Notes: generated by a model not told the origin, from the sequence alone. Numbered from the stretch's first letter, positions 25,670-34,298 are shown. The stretch is DNA of 64,000 bases from VRUE01 sp963718755 (GCA_963718755.1 OY970376.1:1612001-1676000), one strand, 5' to 3'. Numbers and translations: made by a program.

Positions 25670-25768
25670 GGGTTCTCCTTCTTCAGCGGGGCGGGCTCCG
25701 CCAACGTAACCGAAACGCCGAATTCGGTTCGCCGAAGTGCGAGTTCGGCCCGCCGAATGGAATAACGA

Positions 25769-25890
25769 GGGCGGGTCGGGTGTCCCTCCGCCGCAGCGGC
25801 GTCCTCTTTTTCGCCCCAACTGCGTTCTCGGACGGCCGTATCAGTACGAGGCGAAAAACCCAGCAAGGCGGAGGGACACCCGATCCGCCC
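25769..25890. repeat. Palindromic interspersed repeat, copy 1
   Basis: A 122-bp element with inverted ends: the left end GGGCGGGTCGGGTGTCCCTC matches the complement of the right end at all but one position, and the core arms continue through CCGCC/GGCGG. Inside are CGGCGTCCTCTTTTTCGCC and GGCGAAAAACCCAGCAAGGC, which also partly pair. It lies between the ferritin start and the enolase-like stop. Two further copies are at 27007-27123 and 28598-28718. Confidence 0.9.
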
Positions 25891-25893
25891 TAC

Positions 25894-26955
25894 CTACTCT
25901 GCCCAGCGAAACCCCGTCGGCGTCAACTGCGGCAGCAGCGGGCTTGTCGGCAGCCCATCCGGCGGCGGCGATTCGTTGTAGCCGCGCGGCGCCGTGTCAT
26001 TTGGCGTGTCGGGATGGAAGAGCGAGGCGAGCACCTGAATCTGGCCGCGGCCGACGCCGAGCTCCCACTGGCCGCCGCCGTAGGCGCCGATGCCACGCTC
26101 GGCGCAGTAGTCGTAGGTCTCGCAGAGATCGCGCAGGCCGCCGATCCGCGATGGCTTGACGTTGACCATCCGCGGCGGCCAGGGCAGCGCCTCGATGTCG
26201 GCGATCGAGTGGATCGGCGCGTCCCAGGTGAGGCGGTCGCGGACCGGCTCCAGCAGCGGCCGCGTCTCCTCGTTGACGTCGGGGTCCTCGAGCCAGGCGT
26301 CGGGGAAGGCCTCGATCAGCTTGCCGTAGAGCTCCGGATCGGTCTCGACGTCGACAACGGTGCCTTTGTAGAAGCCCTTGAGGTCGAGTGAGTCGACCGC
26401 GCCGGTCTCGACCAGGGCGGCGATCAGCTCGTCGGTCCAGTCGTTGGTCGGGTCGAGCTTGAAGCGCAAGCTGGGGTAGGGGTCGAGCTTGCGGCGCAGG
26501 GTCTCGATCGAGGAGGGCTCGTCGGGCCCACCCGCGAGGCGCATCGAGCAGACGAAGGTGACCGGCTGAGGATCTCGTTTGAGCGCGGTCGCGATGCCGA
26601 TGCCCGACTGGCGCAGGGCCAGGTCCAGAGCCGCCGACTCGAAGGCCCAGCGCCGGTAGCGGCGCGACACGTCGCGCTGCGGCTCGGCGGGAAAGGTGTC
26701 GACGCCGCCCACGAACTCGCAGAACTCACCCAGCGTCGCATAGCCGGTCGGGTCGAGGGTCGGGCCGGCGTCCTGGAGGGCGATGTGGTCGACGGCGTCG
26801 TAGGTGACGTCCTCGCCCAGCCCGTCCTCGCCGCCGCCCCAGATATGGATCACGGTGCTGAGGCGTTCGAAGCCGGGGGTTTGGTACTCGAGGCCGCTCA
26901 GCTCGTAGCCCTCGATCTCCAACGGTAGGTCGGCGAGGAGGTCGAAGGTCGGCAT
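25894..26955 (-). CDS. Enolase-superfamily protein (mandelate racemase/muconate-lactonising type)
   Basis: A protein of 353 residues from ATG. The C-terminal barrel pattern of the enolase superfamily is visible: LRFKLDPTNDW (KxD), SLDLKGFYKG, AWLEDPDVNEET (ED ligand pair), and MVNVKPSRIGGLRDLCETYDYC (Lys strand, helix), then AYGGGQWELGVGRGQIQVLA. The N-terminal capping domain is present but the metal-ligand and catalytic spacing differs from textbook members, so the reaction (racemisation, dehydration or cycloisomerisation of an acid) is not assignable. It is flanked on both sides by copies of the palindromic repeat. Confidence 0.8.
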   Translation of the reverse strand: MPTFDLLADLPLEIEGYELSGLEYQTPGFERLSTVIHIWGGGEDGLGEDVTYDAVDHIALQDAGPTLDPTGYATLGEFCEFVGGVDTFPAEPQRDVSRRYRRWAFESAALDLALRQSGIGIATALKRDPQPVTFVCSMRLAGGPDEPSSIETLRRKLDPYPSLRFKLDPTNDWTDELIAALVETGAVDSLDLKGFYKGTVVDVETDPELYGKLIEAFPDAWLEDPDVNEETRPLLEPVRDRLTWDAPIHSIADIEALPWPPRMVNVKPSRIGGLRDLCETYDYCAERGIGAYGGGQWELGVGRGQIQVLASLFHPDTPNDTAPRGYNESPPPDGLPTSPLLPQLTPTGFRWAE

Positions 26956-26980
26956 GGGCGGGAGTGTAGGGGGGAGGGCG

Positions 26981-27123
26981 GGGTGTCCCTCCGCCTTGCT
27001 GTGGGAGGGTCACGGGTGTCCCTCCGCCTTGCTGGGTTTTTCGCCTCGGATTCTGCGGCCGTCCGAGATTGCGGTTGGGGCGAAAAAGAGGACGCCGCTG
27101 CGTTGGAGGGACACCCGCGACCC
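26981..27123. repeat. Palindromic interspersed repeat, copy 2 (inverted) with an extra terminal fragment
   Basis: The full element spans 27007-27123 in the opposite orientation to copies 1 and 3: it starts with GGGTGTCCCTCCGCCTTGCT, runs through GGGTTTTTCGCC, then GGGGCGAAAAAGAGGACGCC, and ends GGAGGGACACCC. The outer arms GGGTCACGGG/CCCGCGACCC pair with one mismatch. A solo end fragment of the same sequence, GGGTGTCCCTCCGCCTTGCT, lies at 26981-27000. The whole sits in the divergent promoter gap between the enolase-like and FAD-oxidase genes. Confidence 0.88.
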
Positions 27124-27152
27124 CCTGCCAGCGCCTGCCAGACTCCGCGTGG

Positions 27153-28595
27153 ATGAAGCACACCGCTCACGGCTACTGGCTGGAGGAGGTTGGAGGGGTT
27201 GCTCCGCTTCCCGAGCTTGTTGGGGAGCGGAAGGCGGATGTCGTTGTCATAGGTGGTGGCTACACGGGCTTGTGGGCTGCTTGGCAGGTGAAGAAGCTGG
27301 AGCCGAATGCCTCGGTGGTGCTGCTGGAGGCGGATGTTTGTGGGCGGGGGCCCAGCGGGCGGAACGGGGGGTTTTGCAACTCGATGTGGTTCTCGTTGCC
27401 GAACATGCGGCGGCGCTGGGGGGATGAGGCGGCGCTGGCGGTTGCCCGCGCGGCGCGCGATGCGATCGACGGGGTCGAGAGCTTCTGCCGCGAACAAGAG
27501 GTCGATGCCTGGTTCCGGCGCGGCGGTTACCTGCAGGTTTCGACGGCGCCCGCCCAGGACAGGATCTGGGACGAGCCATCGGCGGCGTGCCACGAGCTCG
27601 GCGAGGACTGCGTGCAGCCGCTCACCCCTGAGGAAGTCGCCGCGCGCTGCGCTTCGCCTGTGTTCCGCGGTGGCGCCTTCTATCCCGATGCGGCCACGGT
27701 GCAGCCGGCGCGGCTCGCTTTCGGCCTGCGCGAGCGGTTGCTGGCGGCCGGCGTCGAGATCCACGAGCACTCGCCGGGGCGCCAATTGAGCGCCAGTGGA
27801 AGCTTTGGGGAGTCTATAGGGGCCCAAAAGCTTCCAGATTGGCGGCGTGGTGGGGTGATCGCGCGGACCGGCCGAGGCACGGTCCGCGCCGGGGCGGCGA
27901 TCGTCGCCATCGGCGGCGCCGCGAAATCCCACCACGCCCCCCTGCGCGACCATCTCACCGTCACCTCCTCGCACATCGTCCTCACCAAGCCGGTTCCCGA
28001 CCTGCTCGAGGAGGTCGGCTGGACCGGGGGCGAGTGCATCACCGACTGCCGCACGATGCTGCACTACTTCCGCACCACTCCCGACGGCCGCATCGCCTTC
28101 GGCCTCGGCGGGGGCCGGATCTCGATGGGAGGGCGGCTGAACGGTCGCGTCGAGATCGATCCCGCCACCGTCGCTCAGGCCGCCGAACGGCTGCATGCCT
28201 ACTTCCCCGGCCTGCGCGGCCGCCGCCTCACCCACGCCTGGGGCGGCCCGATCGACGTCTCGCCGACCCACCTGCCGCTCGTCGTTCCCCTGTCCGGCAG
28301 CCGCACCTTCGTCGCCGCCGGCTACACCGGCAACGGTGTCGGCCCGTCCTTCATGGTCGGCCGAACCCTCGCCTCGCTGGCTCTGGACCGCCGCGACGAC
28401 CACTCGCGCTTGCCCTTCATCGACCCGTCGCCCCAACGCGTCCCACCCGAGCCCCTCCACTGGCTCGGCGGCTCCCTCATCCGCCGGGCGATCATGTCCA
28501 AGGAGAACGCTGAGTCCGAAGGCCGTGATCCGCATCCCGTCAGCTCAGCGCTGGCTCGGATCCCTGATCTTCTCGGCTTCCACATCGGCCGGTAG
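27153..28595 (+). CDS. FAD-dependent amine oxidase (gamma-glutamylputrescine oxidase-like)
   Basis: A protein of 480 residues from the ATG at 27153; the frame extends upstream into the palindromic repeat, which I exclude. The N-terminal FAD motif is VVVIGGGYTGLWAAWQVKKL (GxGxxG, ~30-50) with VVLLEADVCGRGPSGRNGGF, as in the DAO/PuuB family. The C-terminal RRLTHAWGGPIDVSPTHLPL and FVAAGYTGNGVGPSFMVGR close the flavin site. PuuB oxidises gamma-glutamylputrescine; related enzymes use other amines. The neighbouring polyamine locus supports an amine substrate. A 65-bp palindrome inside the gene (27780-27844) encodes about 20 residues not typical of the family. Confidence 0.88.
   Translation: MKHTAHGYWLEEVGGVAPLPELVGERKADVVVIGGGYTGLWAAWQVKKLEPNASVVLLEADVCGRGPSGRNGGFCNSMWFSLPNMRRRWGDEAALAVARAARDAIDGVESFCREQEVDAWFRRGGYLQVSTAPAQDRIWDEPSAACHELGEDCVQPLTPEEVAARCASPVFRGGAFYPDAATVQPARLAFGLRERLLAAGVEIHEHSPGRQLSASGSFGESIGAQKLPDWRRGGVIARTGRGTVRAGAAIVAIGGAAKSHHAPLRDHLTVTSSHIVLTKPVPDLLEEVGWTGGECITDCRTMLHYFRTTPDGRIAFGLGGGRISMGGRLNGRVEIDPATVAQAAERLHAYFPGLRGRRLTHAWGGPIDVSPTHLPLVVPLSGSRTFVAAGYTGNGVGPSFMVGRTLASLALDRRDDHSRLPFIDPSPQRVPPEPLHWLGGSLIRRAIMSKENAESEGRDPHPVSSALARIPDLLGFHIGR
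27780..27844. repeat. Palindrome inside the FAD-oxidase coding sequence
   Basis: Nested inverted arms: outer CGCCAAT (27780-27786) with ATTGGCG (27838-27844), and inner TGGAAGCTTTGGG (27797 onward) with CCCAAAAGCTTCCA (27823-27836), one mismatch or offset. The gene stays open through it, giving the residues QLSASGSFGESIGAQKLPDW, which look like an insertion into a surface loop before the next strand (GVIARTGRGTVRAGAAIVAI). Confidence 0.75.
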
Positions 28596-28597
28596 CA

Positions 28598-28718
28598 AGG
28601 GACGTGGGGTGTCCCTCCGCCGCAGCGGCGTCCTCTTTTTCGCCCCAGTCGCCGTCTCGGACGGCCTCGGCGCTTCAGGCGAAAAACCCAGCAAGGCGGA
28701 GGGACACCCCACGTCCCT
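28598..28718. repeat. Palindromic interspersed repeat, copy 3
   Basis: A 121-bp element, same orientation as copy 1. The core GGTGTCCCTCCGCCGCAGCG and the right end GGCGGAGGGACACC are identical to copy 1. The outer arms are AGGGACGTG (28598-28606) and CACGTCCCT (28710-28718), different from copy 1 but again mutually complementary. It lies between the convergent stops of the FAD oxidase (28595) and the aldehyde dehydrogenase (28722). Confidence 0.9.
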
Positions 28719-28721
28719 CCT

Positions 28722-30230
28722 CTACCAGCGCGAAGTAACGACCTTCTCACGGGTGTAGAAGCGAACTGCGTCGGTCCCATTGGCGTGTAGATCGCCATCC
28801 ATCGAGTCCTTCCAGCCCGAGAAGGGGAACCAGGCGACGGGTGCGGGAACGCCTACGTTGACGCCGAGCATGCCCGCTTCGGCGCCGTAGCGGTAGCGCC
28901 TTGCCGCATCGCCCGACTGGGTGAAGATCGCGCCCGCATTGCCATAGCGGGAGCCGTTGAGGAACTTGAGAGCTGCATCAAGGTCGGCTACGTCGACGAG
29001 GGTCAAAAGTGGGCCGAAGAGCTCGTCGCGCGGGAGCTCGGACTCGTGGTCGGCGGCCACTGCGATCGTGGGGCCCAGATGGGTGCCCGCCGGGCCTGCG
29101 TCGGCACGGCCGTCGAGCAGCAGCTCAACACCGTCTGCGTAGGCGCGGTCGATCGCCTCAGCGACTTTCTCGCGAGCTTGGGCCGAGACCATCGGGCAGA
29201 CGTCGGTCGCTGGATCGTCGCCTGGGCCAACGTTCAGCTCCGAGGCGGCTGCGACAAGCGCTTGGCGAACCTCGGCCCGCCGTGCCTCGTCGCCGACGAC
29301 CACACATACCGATCCCGCCAGGCAACGTTGCCCGGCGGCGCCGAACGCGGAGCCCATGATCGCGGGCATCGCTTGGTCGAGGTCGGCGTCGGGCATCACC
29401 ACGAGCGAGTTCTTTGCCCCGCCCAGCGCCTGCACGCGCTTGCCGGTCGCGACGGCGCCTTCGGCGACGATCCGCGCCGTCGTCGCCCGGCCGACGAAGG
29501 AGACCGCGTCGATGCCGGGGTCGGCGAGGATCGCGCTGACCGCGTCGCGGCCACCGTGGACGAGGTTGACGACCCCGGGTGGGATCTCCTCGATCGAGTC
29601 GACGATCTCGACGATCAGCGCCGCCGGCCGCGGGTCCTGCTCGGAGGGCTTGAGCAGGAACGAGTTGCCGCAGGCGATCGCGTAGGGCAGGAACCAGAGC
29701 GGGATCATCGCCGGGAAGTTGAACGGGGTGATCGCGGCGACCACGCCGACCGGCTGGCGCACCAGCTCCACGTCGACACCGGACGCGACCCCCTCCAGCG
29801 TCTCGCCCTTGAGCAGGTGGGGGATCGCCGCGGCGGACTCGACCGACTCGATCCCGCGCCCGACCTCGCCGTCGGCGTCGGCCAGCGCCTTGCCCATGTC
29901 GGCGGTGACCAGCGCCACCAACTCCTCGCGGCGTCGTTCCAACTCCGCGCGCAGCGCCAGCAGCGCACGCGCTCGCCGCTGCGGCGGCACCGCCCGCCAC
30001 TCTGGCTGCGCCGCCCGGGCCGCCTCCACCGCCTCGCGGACCTGCCTGGTGCCACTCAGCGGGACGAGCGCGGACACCTCACCGGTAGCCGGATCGACGT
30101 CGTCGAGCGTGGCCACATCATCAACCGCGCGCCACATCCCCCCAACGTAATTAGCAAGCCGCACGGCAACCTCCGGCCGATGGGCCGATATGTCCACTCC
30201 GGGTGGACTTTTCGTCCCGTCGGCGGTCAT
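28722..30230 (-). CDS. Methylmalonate/malonate-semialdehyde dehydrogenase-type ALDH (MmsA-like)
   Basis: A protein of 502 residues. The ATG at 30230 overlaps the potC stop as ATGA, which fixes the start although the frame is open further upstream. The N-terminal ANYVGGMWRAVDD strand, PVGVVAAITPFNFPAMIPLW, GNSFLLKPSEQDP, VSFVGRATTARIV and FGAAGQRCLAGSVCVVVG (catalytic Cys) form the MmsA set. MmsA enzymes oxidise (methyl)malonate semialdehyde to an acyl-CoA with release of CO2. In this locus malonate semialdehyde could come from beta-alanine after amine breakdown. The first ~20 residues are encoded by a repeat also found at the end of ald. Confidence 0.85.
   Translation of the reverse strand: MTADGTKSPPGVDISAHRPEVAVRLANYVGGMWRAVDDVATLDDVDPATGEVSALVPLSGTRQVREAVEAARAAQPEWRAVPPQRRARALLALRAELERRREELVALVTADMGKALADADGEVGRGIESVESAAAIPHLLKGETLEGVASGVDVELVRQPVGVVAAITPFNFPAMIPLWFLPYAIACGNSFLLKPSEQDPRPAALIVEIVDSIEEIPPGVVNLVHGGRDAVSAILADPGIDAVSFVGRATTARIVAEGAVATGKRVQALGGAKNSLVVMPDADLDQAMPAIMGSAFGAAGQRCLAGSVCVVVGDEARRAEVRQALVAAASELNVGPGDDPATDVCPMVSAQAREKVAEAIDRAYADGVELLLDGRADAGPAGTHLGPTIAVAADHESELPRDELFGPLLTLVDVADLDAALKFLNGSRYGNAGAIFTQSGDAARRYRYGAEAGMLGVNVGVPAPVAWFPFSGWKDSMDGDLHANGTDAVRFYTREKVVTSRW
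30178..30224 (-). repeat. Short coding repeat at the ALDH N-terminus (pair with 40327-40373)
   Basis: Read on the minus strand, GCCGACGGG-n-CG-n-AAAGT, then CCGGAG-n4-CATATCGGCCCATCG. The same blocks in the same order and reading frame occur at 40327-40373 at the end of ald; both encode ISAHRP. In this copy GTCCAC/GTGGAC form a hairpin around CCGGA. Confidence 0.6.
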
Positions 30231-31096
30231 GCCGGGACCGCGCTTCCACTCGCGGGGGTCGACGCCGGCTCCGGTCGCACCGCGGCCATCCGCTCGGCGC
30301 GGCGCTGTTGCCAGAGCACCAGGCAGACGGCAATCGCAATCAGAGCGAACAGCATCGTCGCCAGGACGTTTACCTGGACCGGGATGCCGCGCAGGGCGAC
30401 CCCGAACACGTAGAGGGGGAAGGTGACGGTCGTGCCCGAGTTGAAGTTGGAGATGACGAAGTCGTCGATCGAGAGGGCGAAGGCGAGCAAAGCTGCCGCG
30501 ACGATACCCGGCGCCAGCAGCGGCAGGGTCACGGTGCGGAAGGTCGCGAGCGGGGTCGCGCCGAGATCGGCGGCCGCCTCCTCGAGGTGGCGGTCGAAGC
30601 CGATCAGCCGCGAACGCACCACCACGACCACGAAGCTGATCGAGAACATCACATGGGCGATCAGCAGCGTGCCGAAGCCGAGCGTGAACGAGTAGTAGAT
30701 GAACATCGAGAGCAGTGAGGCGCCGATCACCACCTCCGGCGTCGCCATCGGGATCACGATCAGCAGGTTCGCCACCCGCCGCCCGCGGAACCTGTGGCGG
30801 ACCAGGGCGATCGCCATCAGGGTCCCGATCGCGGTTGAGATCACGGTCGACAGCGCCGCCAGCCGCAGGCTGGTGAAGAGCGCTTCGTTCAGCTCCGGCA
30901 GCGAGAAGGCGGAGCTCCAGTACTCGGTCGTGAAGCCGTTGTTGAGCCCGAAGGTCAGTTTCCCGTTCGGCGTCGCACCAAAGGAGAAGACCGCGATGAC
31001 GACGATCGGGATCAGCATGTAGGCGACCGCCAAGCAGGCGTAGATCGGCAGCGCGTTGCGCCGCAGCCAAGCCCAGGCTCCTGAGAGCGCCGCCAT
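30227..31096 (-). CDS. potC: Spermidine/putrescine-type ABC transporter permease
   Basis: A protein of 289 residues with about six membrane segments (for example LPIYACLAVAYMLIPIVVIA, VANLLIVIPMATPEVVIG). The ABC permease EAA motif is EEAAADLGATPLATFRTVTLPL (~185-206), which docks on PotA. The gene order potA-potD-potB-potC and similarity to the second permease indicate PotC. Its ATG directly follows the potB stop, and its stop overlaps the ALDH start. It forms the translocation pore for a polyamine or similar cation; the specific substrate is not proven by sequence. Confidence 0.88.
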   Translation of the reverse strand: MAALSGAWAWLRRNALPIYACLAVAYMLIPIVVIAVFSFGATPNGKLTFGLNNGFTTEYWSSAFSLPELNEALFTSLRLAALSTVISTAIGTLMAIALVRHRFRGRRVANLLIVIPMATPEVVIGASLLSMFIYYSFTLGFGTLLIAHVMFSISFVVVVVRSRLIGFDRHLEEAAADLGATPLATFRTVTLPLLAPGIVAAALLAFALSIDDFVISNFNSGTTVTFPLYVFGVALRGIPVQVNVLATMLFALIAIAVCLVLWQQRRAERMAAVRPEPASTPASGSAVPA

Positions 31097-31966
31097 TTAG
31101 GCCGTCTCCTCGTCCTCGTCGCCCATGAAGGCACCGGTCCCGGCGAAGCGGATGTAGACGACGACGATCGCCAGGATCAGCCCCATCATCAGGAAGGAGA
31201 GCGCCGCCGCCTCCGGGTAGTCGCGCTGGGTCAGGTAGAGCGACTGGATCACGTTGCCGACCATCGCTTGCTGGGTGCCGCCGAGGATCTGGGCGTTGAT
31301 GTAGTCGCCGAAGGCGGGGATGAAGGTGAGCAGGACGCCGGCGACGATCCCCGGCATCGTCAGTGGCAGGGTCACTTTGACGAACGCCTGCCGCGACGAG
31401 GAGTAGAGGTCCTTCGCCGCCTCGACCAGCCTCAGGTCGAGCCGCTCGAGGTTGGCGTACAGAGGCAGGATCATGAAGGGCAGGAAGTTGTAGGTGAGGC
31501 CGGCGATCACCGCCCCCGAGGTCGCCAGCACGCGGCCATCGGGCGGAACAAGAGCCAGCGTCTGCAGGACGCTGACCACCGGGCTCGAGTCACTGAGAAT
31601 CGTCTTCCAGGCGATCGTGCGGATCAGGTAGGTGGTGAAGAAGGGCGCGATCACCGCGAACAGCAGCAACAACTTGAAGCGGCCGGCGCGGAAGGCGATC
31701 GCGTAGGCCAGCGGGTAGCCGATCAGCAGCGCCAGGATCGTCGCCGTGCCGGCGTAGAAGAAGGAGCGGACGATCTGCTCGGTGTGGCCGGAGAGGGAAT
31801 CGGGGATGTTGGACCAGGCCCAGTCAAAGGTGAAGCCGGTGGTCAGCGTTCCGGAGCGAAGCGCCAGTTCGCCCATGAAGTACATGGGCACGACGAAGAA
31901 GAGGACGAGCCAGAGCAGGCCCGGTCCCAAGAGCCAGTAGGGGACCAGGCGCCGCCGCAGGCTCAT
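31097..31966 (-). CDS. potB: Spermidine/putrescine-type ABC transporter permease
   Basis: A protein of 289 residues with about six membrane segments (LVPYWLLGPGLLWLVLFFVV at the N-terminus). The EAA motif is VEAAKDLYSSSRQAFVKVTL (~175-195), followed by PGIVAGVLLTFIPAFGDYI. It pairs with PotC to form the membrane channel. It begins 8 nt downstream of potD and ends with TAA directly before the potC ATG. The family also includes uptake of other small amines or polyols, so the substrate remains open. Confidence 0.88.
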   Translation of the reverse strand: MSLRRRLVPYWLLGPGLLWLVLFFVVPMYFMGELALRSGTLTTGFTFDWAWSNIPDSLSGHTEQIVRSFFYAGTATILALLIGYPLAYAIAFRAGRFKLLLLFAVIAPFFTTYLIRTIAWKTILSDSSPVVSVLQTLALVPPDGRVLATSGAVIAGLTYNFLPFMILPLYANLERLDLRLVEAAKDLYSSSRQAFVKVTLPLTMPGIVAGVLLTFIPAFGDYINAQILGGTQQAMVGNVIQSLYLTQRDYPEAAALSFLMMGLILAIVVVYIRFAGTGAFMGDEDEETA

Positions 31967-31974
31967 CGCTCAGC

Positions 31975-33126
31975 TCACCCCGTGATTACTTCCTGCCAGG
32001 CTTCGTTGACCGGTTCGATGTCCGGCGGCGAATCCTGGTCGGTGCACTTGCGGGTGAACTCGGGGCTGGGGAAGACCAGCGGGTCCTTCGCCAGTTCCGG
32101 CTTGACCAGGTCCTGCACCCCTTCGACCGGTGGGATGTAGGTGATGTATTCCGCCAGCGGGGCGTTGACCTCGGGCTCGTAGATGAAGTCCATCCAGCCG
32201 AAGGCAGCGCCCACGTTCGGCGCCCCGACCGGGATCACCATGTTGTCCGACCACAGCGAGCAGCCCTCGGTCGGCATCCGCCATTCGGCGTTCTCGTTTT
32301 CGACGATAGAGGCGTCGCCCGACCAGCCGATCGCGGCGACGATGTTGCCCGCGGTCAGGTCCTCGGTGTAGTCGTTGCCGGTGAAGCGACGGATCTGCCC
32401 GGAATCGGCGGCAGCCTTGATCCGGTCAATCGCTTTCAGCCAGTCGTCGTTGGTTGCCTCAACCGGATCGACGCCTTCGGCCAGCATCACCAGCGGCACG
32501 GTTTCGCGCAATTCGCCCAGCATCGTCACCTTGCCCTTGTATTTCGGGTCGAAGAGGTCGTTGACCGATTTGATCTCCGGCGCCTTCGCGGTGTCGACCC
32601 AGAGCCCACCCATGCCGCTCACCCACGGCACTGAGAATTTGCGCCCCGGATCGAAGGCGGCATCCTCCAGCTGGGGCCTGATGTTTTCGAACACCGTGGG
32701 CAGGTCGGCGTGATCGATCTCCTGCAGGTAGCCGAGGTCGTACATCTGTTTCGCCATCCAGTCGGTGACGACGAAGATGCTGCGACCGCCCGATTCGCCC
32801 TGCTCCAGCAGCGGCTGCAACTTGCCGAAGAAGCTTTCGTTTTCGTTGACGTCTTCGATGTAGTCGACGCTGACGCCGGTTTTGTCTTCGAACTTGGCGA
32901 CGGTGTTGTTCGGCCCGGGGTCCATGTAGCCGGGCCAGTTGGAGATCGTCAGCTTGCCGCTGACAGGACCGCCTTTCGCCACCGTCACTTCCCCGCCACC
33001 ACCGCCACCCACGGTGTCGTCGCCGCAGGCGGCGAGACCCAGCGCCAGGGCGACAGTCGCAACCAGCGCCGCAACGGTTGACGGCACCCCTCTCTTTTGT
33101 GCTCTGCTCTCTCTCATCTGACTCAC
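31975..33126 (-). CDS. potD: Spermidine/putrescine-type substrate-binding lipoprotein
   Basis: A protein of 383 residues from GTG at 33126, overlapping the potA stop (GTGA); an ATG three codons on is possible. The signal ends in the lipobox LGLAAC (Cys near residue 34), so the mature protein is a lipoprotein. The SBP pattern follows: KLTISNWPGYMDP, VSVDYIEDVNENESFFGKL, DIVVT-like FVVTDWMAKQM, and GWSGDASIV. This is the PotD/PotF bilobal fold that captures polyamines outside the membrane. Gly-rich linker GGGGGGEV after the Cys. Confidence 0.88.
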   Translation of the reverse strand: MSQMRESRAQKRGVPSTVAALVATVALALGLAACGDDTVGGGGGGEVTVAKGGPVSGKLTISNWPGYMDPGPNNTVAKFEDKTGVSVDYIEDVNENESFFGKLQPLLEQGESGGRSIFVVTDWMAKQMYDLGYLQEIDHADLPTVFENIRPQLEDAAFDPGRKFSVPWVSGMGGLWVDTAKAPEIKSVNDLFDPKYKGKVTMLGELRETVPLVMLAEGVDPVEATNDDWLKAIDRIKAAADSGQIRRFTGNDYTEDLTAGNIVAAIGWSGDASIVENENAEWRMPTEGCSLWSDNMVIPVGAPNVGAAFGWMDFIYEPEVNAPLAEYITYIPPVEGVQDLVKPELAKDPLVFPSPEFTRKCTDQDSPPDIEPVNEAWQEVITG

Positions 33127-34298
33127 CCTCTTTGCGTTTTCTCGAGTTCTCCGCCCGCTACCGCCCCGTTCATCAGTGCGCCGCTACCCAGATCGGCCTT
33201 CGGTGACTCGCGCACGACGTGCATGTGCTCCGGGTCCCAGCTCAGCACCACCCGCGCCCCACCGCCAGGCAGGCGCTGTCGATCGGCCTCGCTGGCGTTG
33301 GGGACGAGGACGGTCATCCGGACCTCTCCGCCGAGGTCGACGACGATCTGGGTGGAGGTGCCGAGGTACACCGAGCTTTCGACGATGCCCTCTACGTGCG
33401 GCAGCCCATTGCTGGACGGCTCCCCGGCCGCCCCGAGCTGGTCGATTCGCAGCTTCTCCGGCCGCACCACGGCGTGGCAGCGCTCGCCGGGGACGCAGTC
33501 CGCGGTCGTGCTCACGGTCGCCCCCTGGTCGAGCTGCACCTCGGCGGGCCCGATCATGGTTGCCGGCATCAGGTTGGAAACGCCGATGAAGCCGGCCACG
33601 AAGGTGGTGGCGGGCCGCTCGTAGACGTCCTCCGGCCCCCCCACCTGCTCGACCCGGCCGCGGTTCATCACCGCGATCCGGTCACTCATCGTCAACGCCT
33701 CCTCTTGGTCGTGGGTGACGTAGACGAAGGTGATGCCGACCTCGCGCTGGATCTGCTTCAGCTCGATCTGCAGGCCCTTGCGCAGCTTCAGGTCGAGCGC
33801 TCCGAGCGGCTCGTCGAGCAGCAGCACCTTGGGCAGGTTGACCAGCGCCCGCGCCAGGGCGACCCGCTGCTGCTGGCCGCCGGAGAGCTGCGCCGGACGG
33901 CGGCCCGCCTCGGCGGCGAGGCCGACCCGCTCCAGCTCGGCGCTGACGCGACGGCCGATCTCATCCCTCGGCACCTTCCTCCGCTTCAAGCCGAAGGCGA
34001 CGTTGTCGCGGACGCTGAGGTGGGGGAAGAGGGCGTAGCTCTGGAAGACGGTGTTGGTCGGGCGCCGGTGCGGCGGCAACCCGGCGACGTCCTCGCCCTC
34101 GATCCTGATCTCGCCCTCGCTCGGCTGCTCGAAGCCGGCGATCATGCGCAGCGTCGTCGTCTTGCCGCAGCCGCTTGGCCCGAGCAGGGTGAAGAACTCA
34201 CCGCCGGCCAGCTCCAGGCTGAGGTCGTCGACGGCGAGCAGATCGCCGAAGCGCTTGCTTACCTCTCTCAACTCAACGCTTGGTGAACTGCTCTCCAT
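33123..34298 (-). CDS. potA: Spermidine/putrescine-type ABC transporter ATPase
   Basis: A protein of 391 residues from ATG at 34298, with AAAGGAGTGAG directly upstream. Walker A GPSGCGKTT (~39-47), Q-loop FQSYALFPHLSVRDN, signature LSGGQQQRVALARAL, Walker B VLLLDEPLGALD and the switch His in VTHDQEEALTMSD are all present. A C-terminal TOBE-type regulatory domain follows. This matches PotA, which powers import through PotB/PotC. It is the first gene of the transporter run; an APC permease lies 92 bp upstream on the same strand. Confidence 0.9.
   Translation of the reverse strand: MESSSPSVELREVSKRFGDLLAVDDLSLELAGGEFFTLLGPSGCGKTTTLRMIAGFEQPSEGEIRIEGEDVAGLPPHRRPTNTVFQSYALFPHLSVRDNVAFGLKRRKVPRDEIGRRVSAELERVGLAAEAGRRPAQLSGGQQQRVALARALVNLPKVLLLDEPLGALDLKLRKGLQIELKQIQREVGITFVYVTHDQEEALTMSDRIAVMNRGRVEQVGGPEDVYERPATTFVAGFIGVSNLMPATMIGPAEVQLDQGATVSTTADCVPGERCHAVVRPEKLRIDQLGAAGEPSSNGLPHVEGIVESSVYLGTSTQIVVDLGGEVRMTVLVPNASEADRQRLPGGGARVVLSWDPEHMHVVRESPKADLGSGALMNGAVAGGELEKTQRG

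Noticed and set aside
25670..25819. An N-terminal extension of the ferritin-like protein.
   Set aside because: It would be translated from the palindromic repeat (GRKRGRRCGGG-type residues, also seen at other copies); the GTG at 25669 has an ideal AAGGAG site.
28722..31070. An apparent 782-residue fusion of ALDH with an upstream Arg-rich domain.
   Set aside because: The first ~280 codons are the shadow of potC in another frame; the ALDH start is fixed by the ATGA overlap at 30230.
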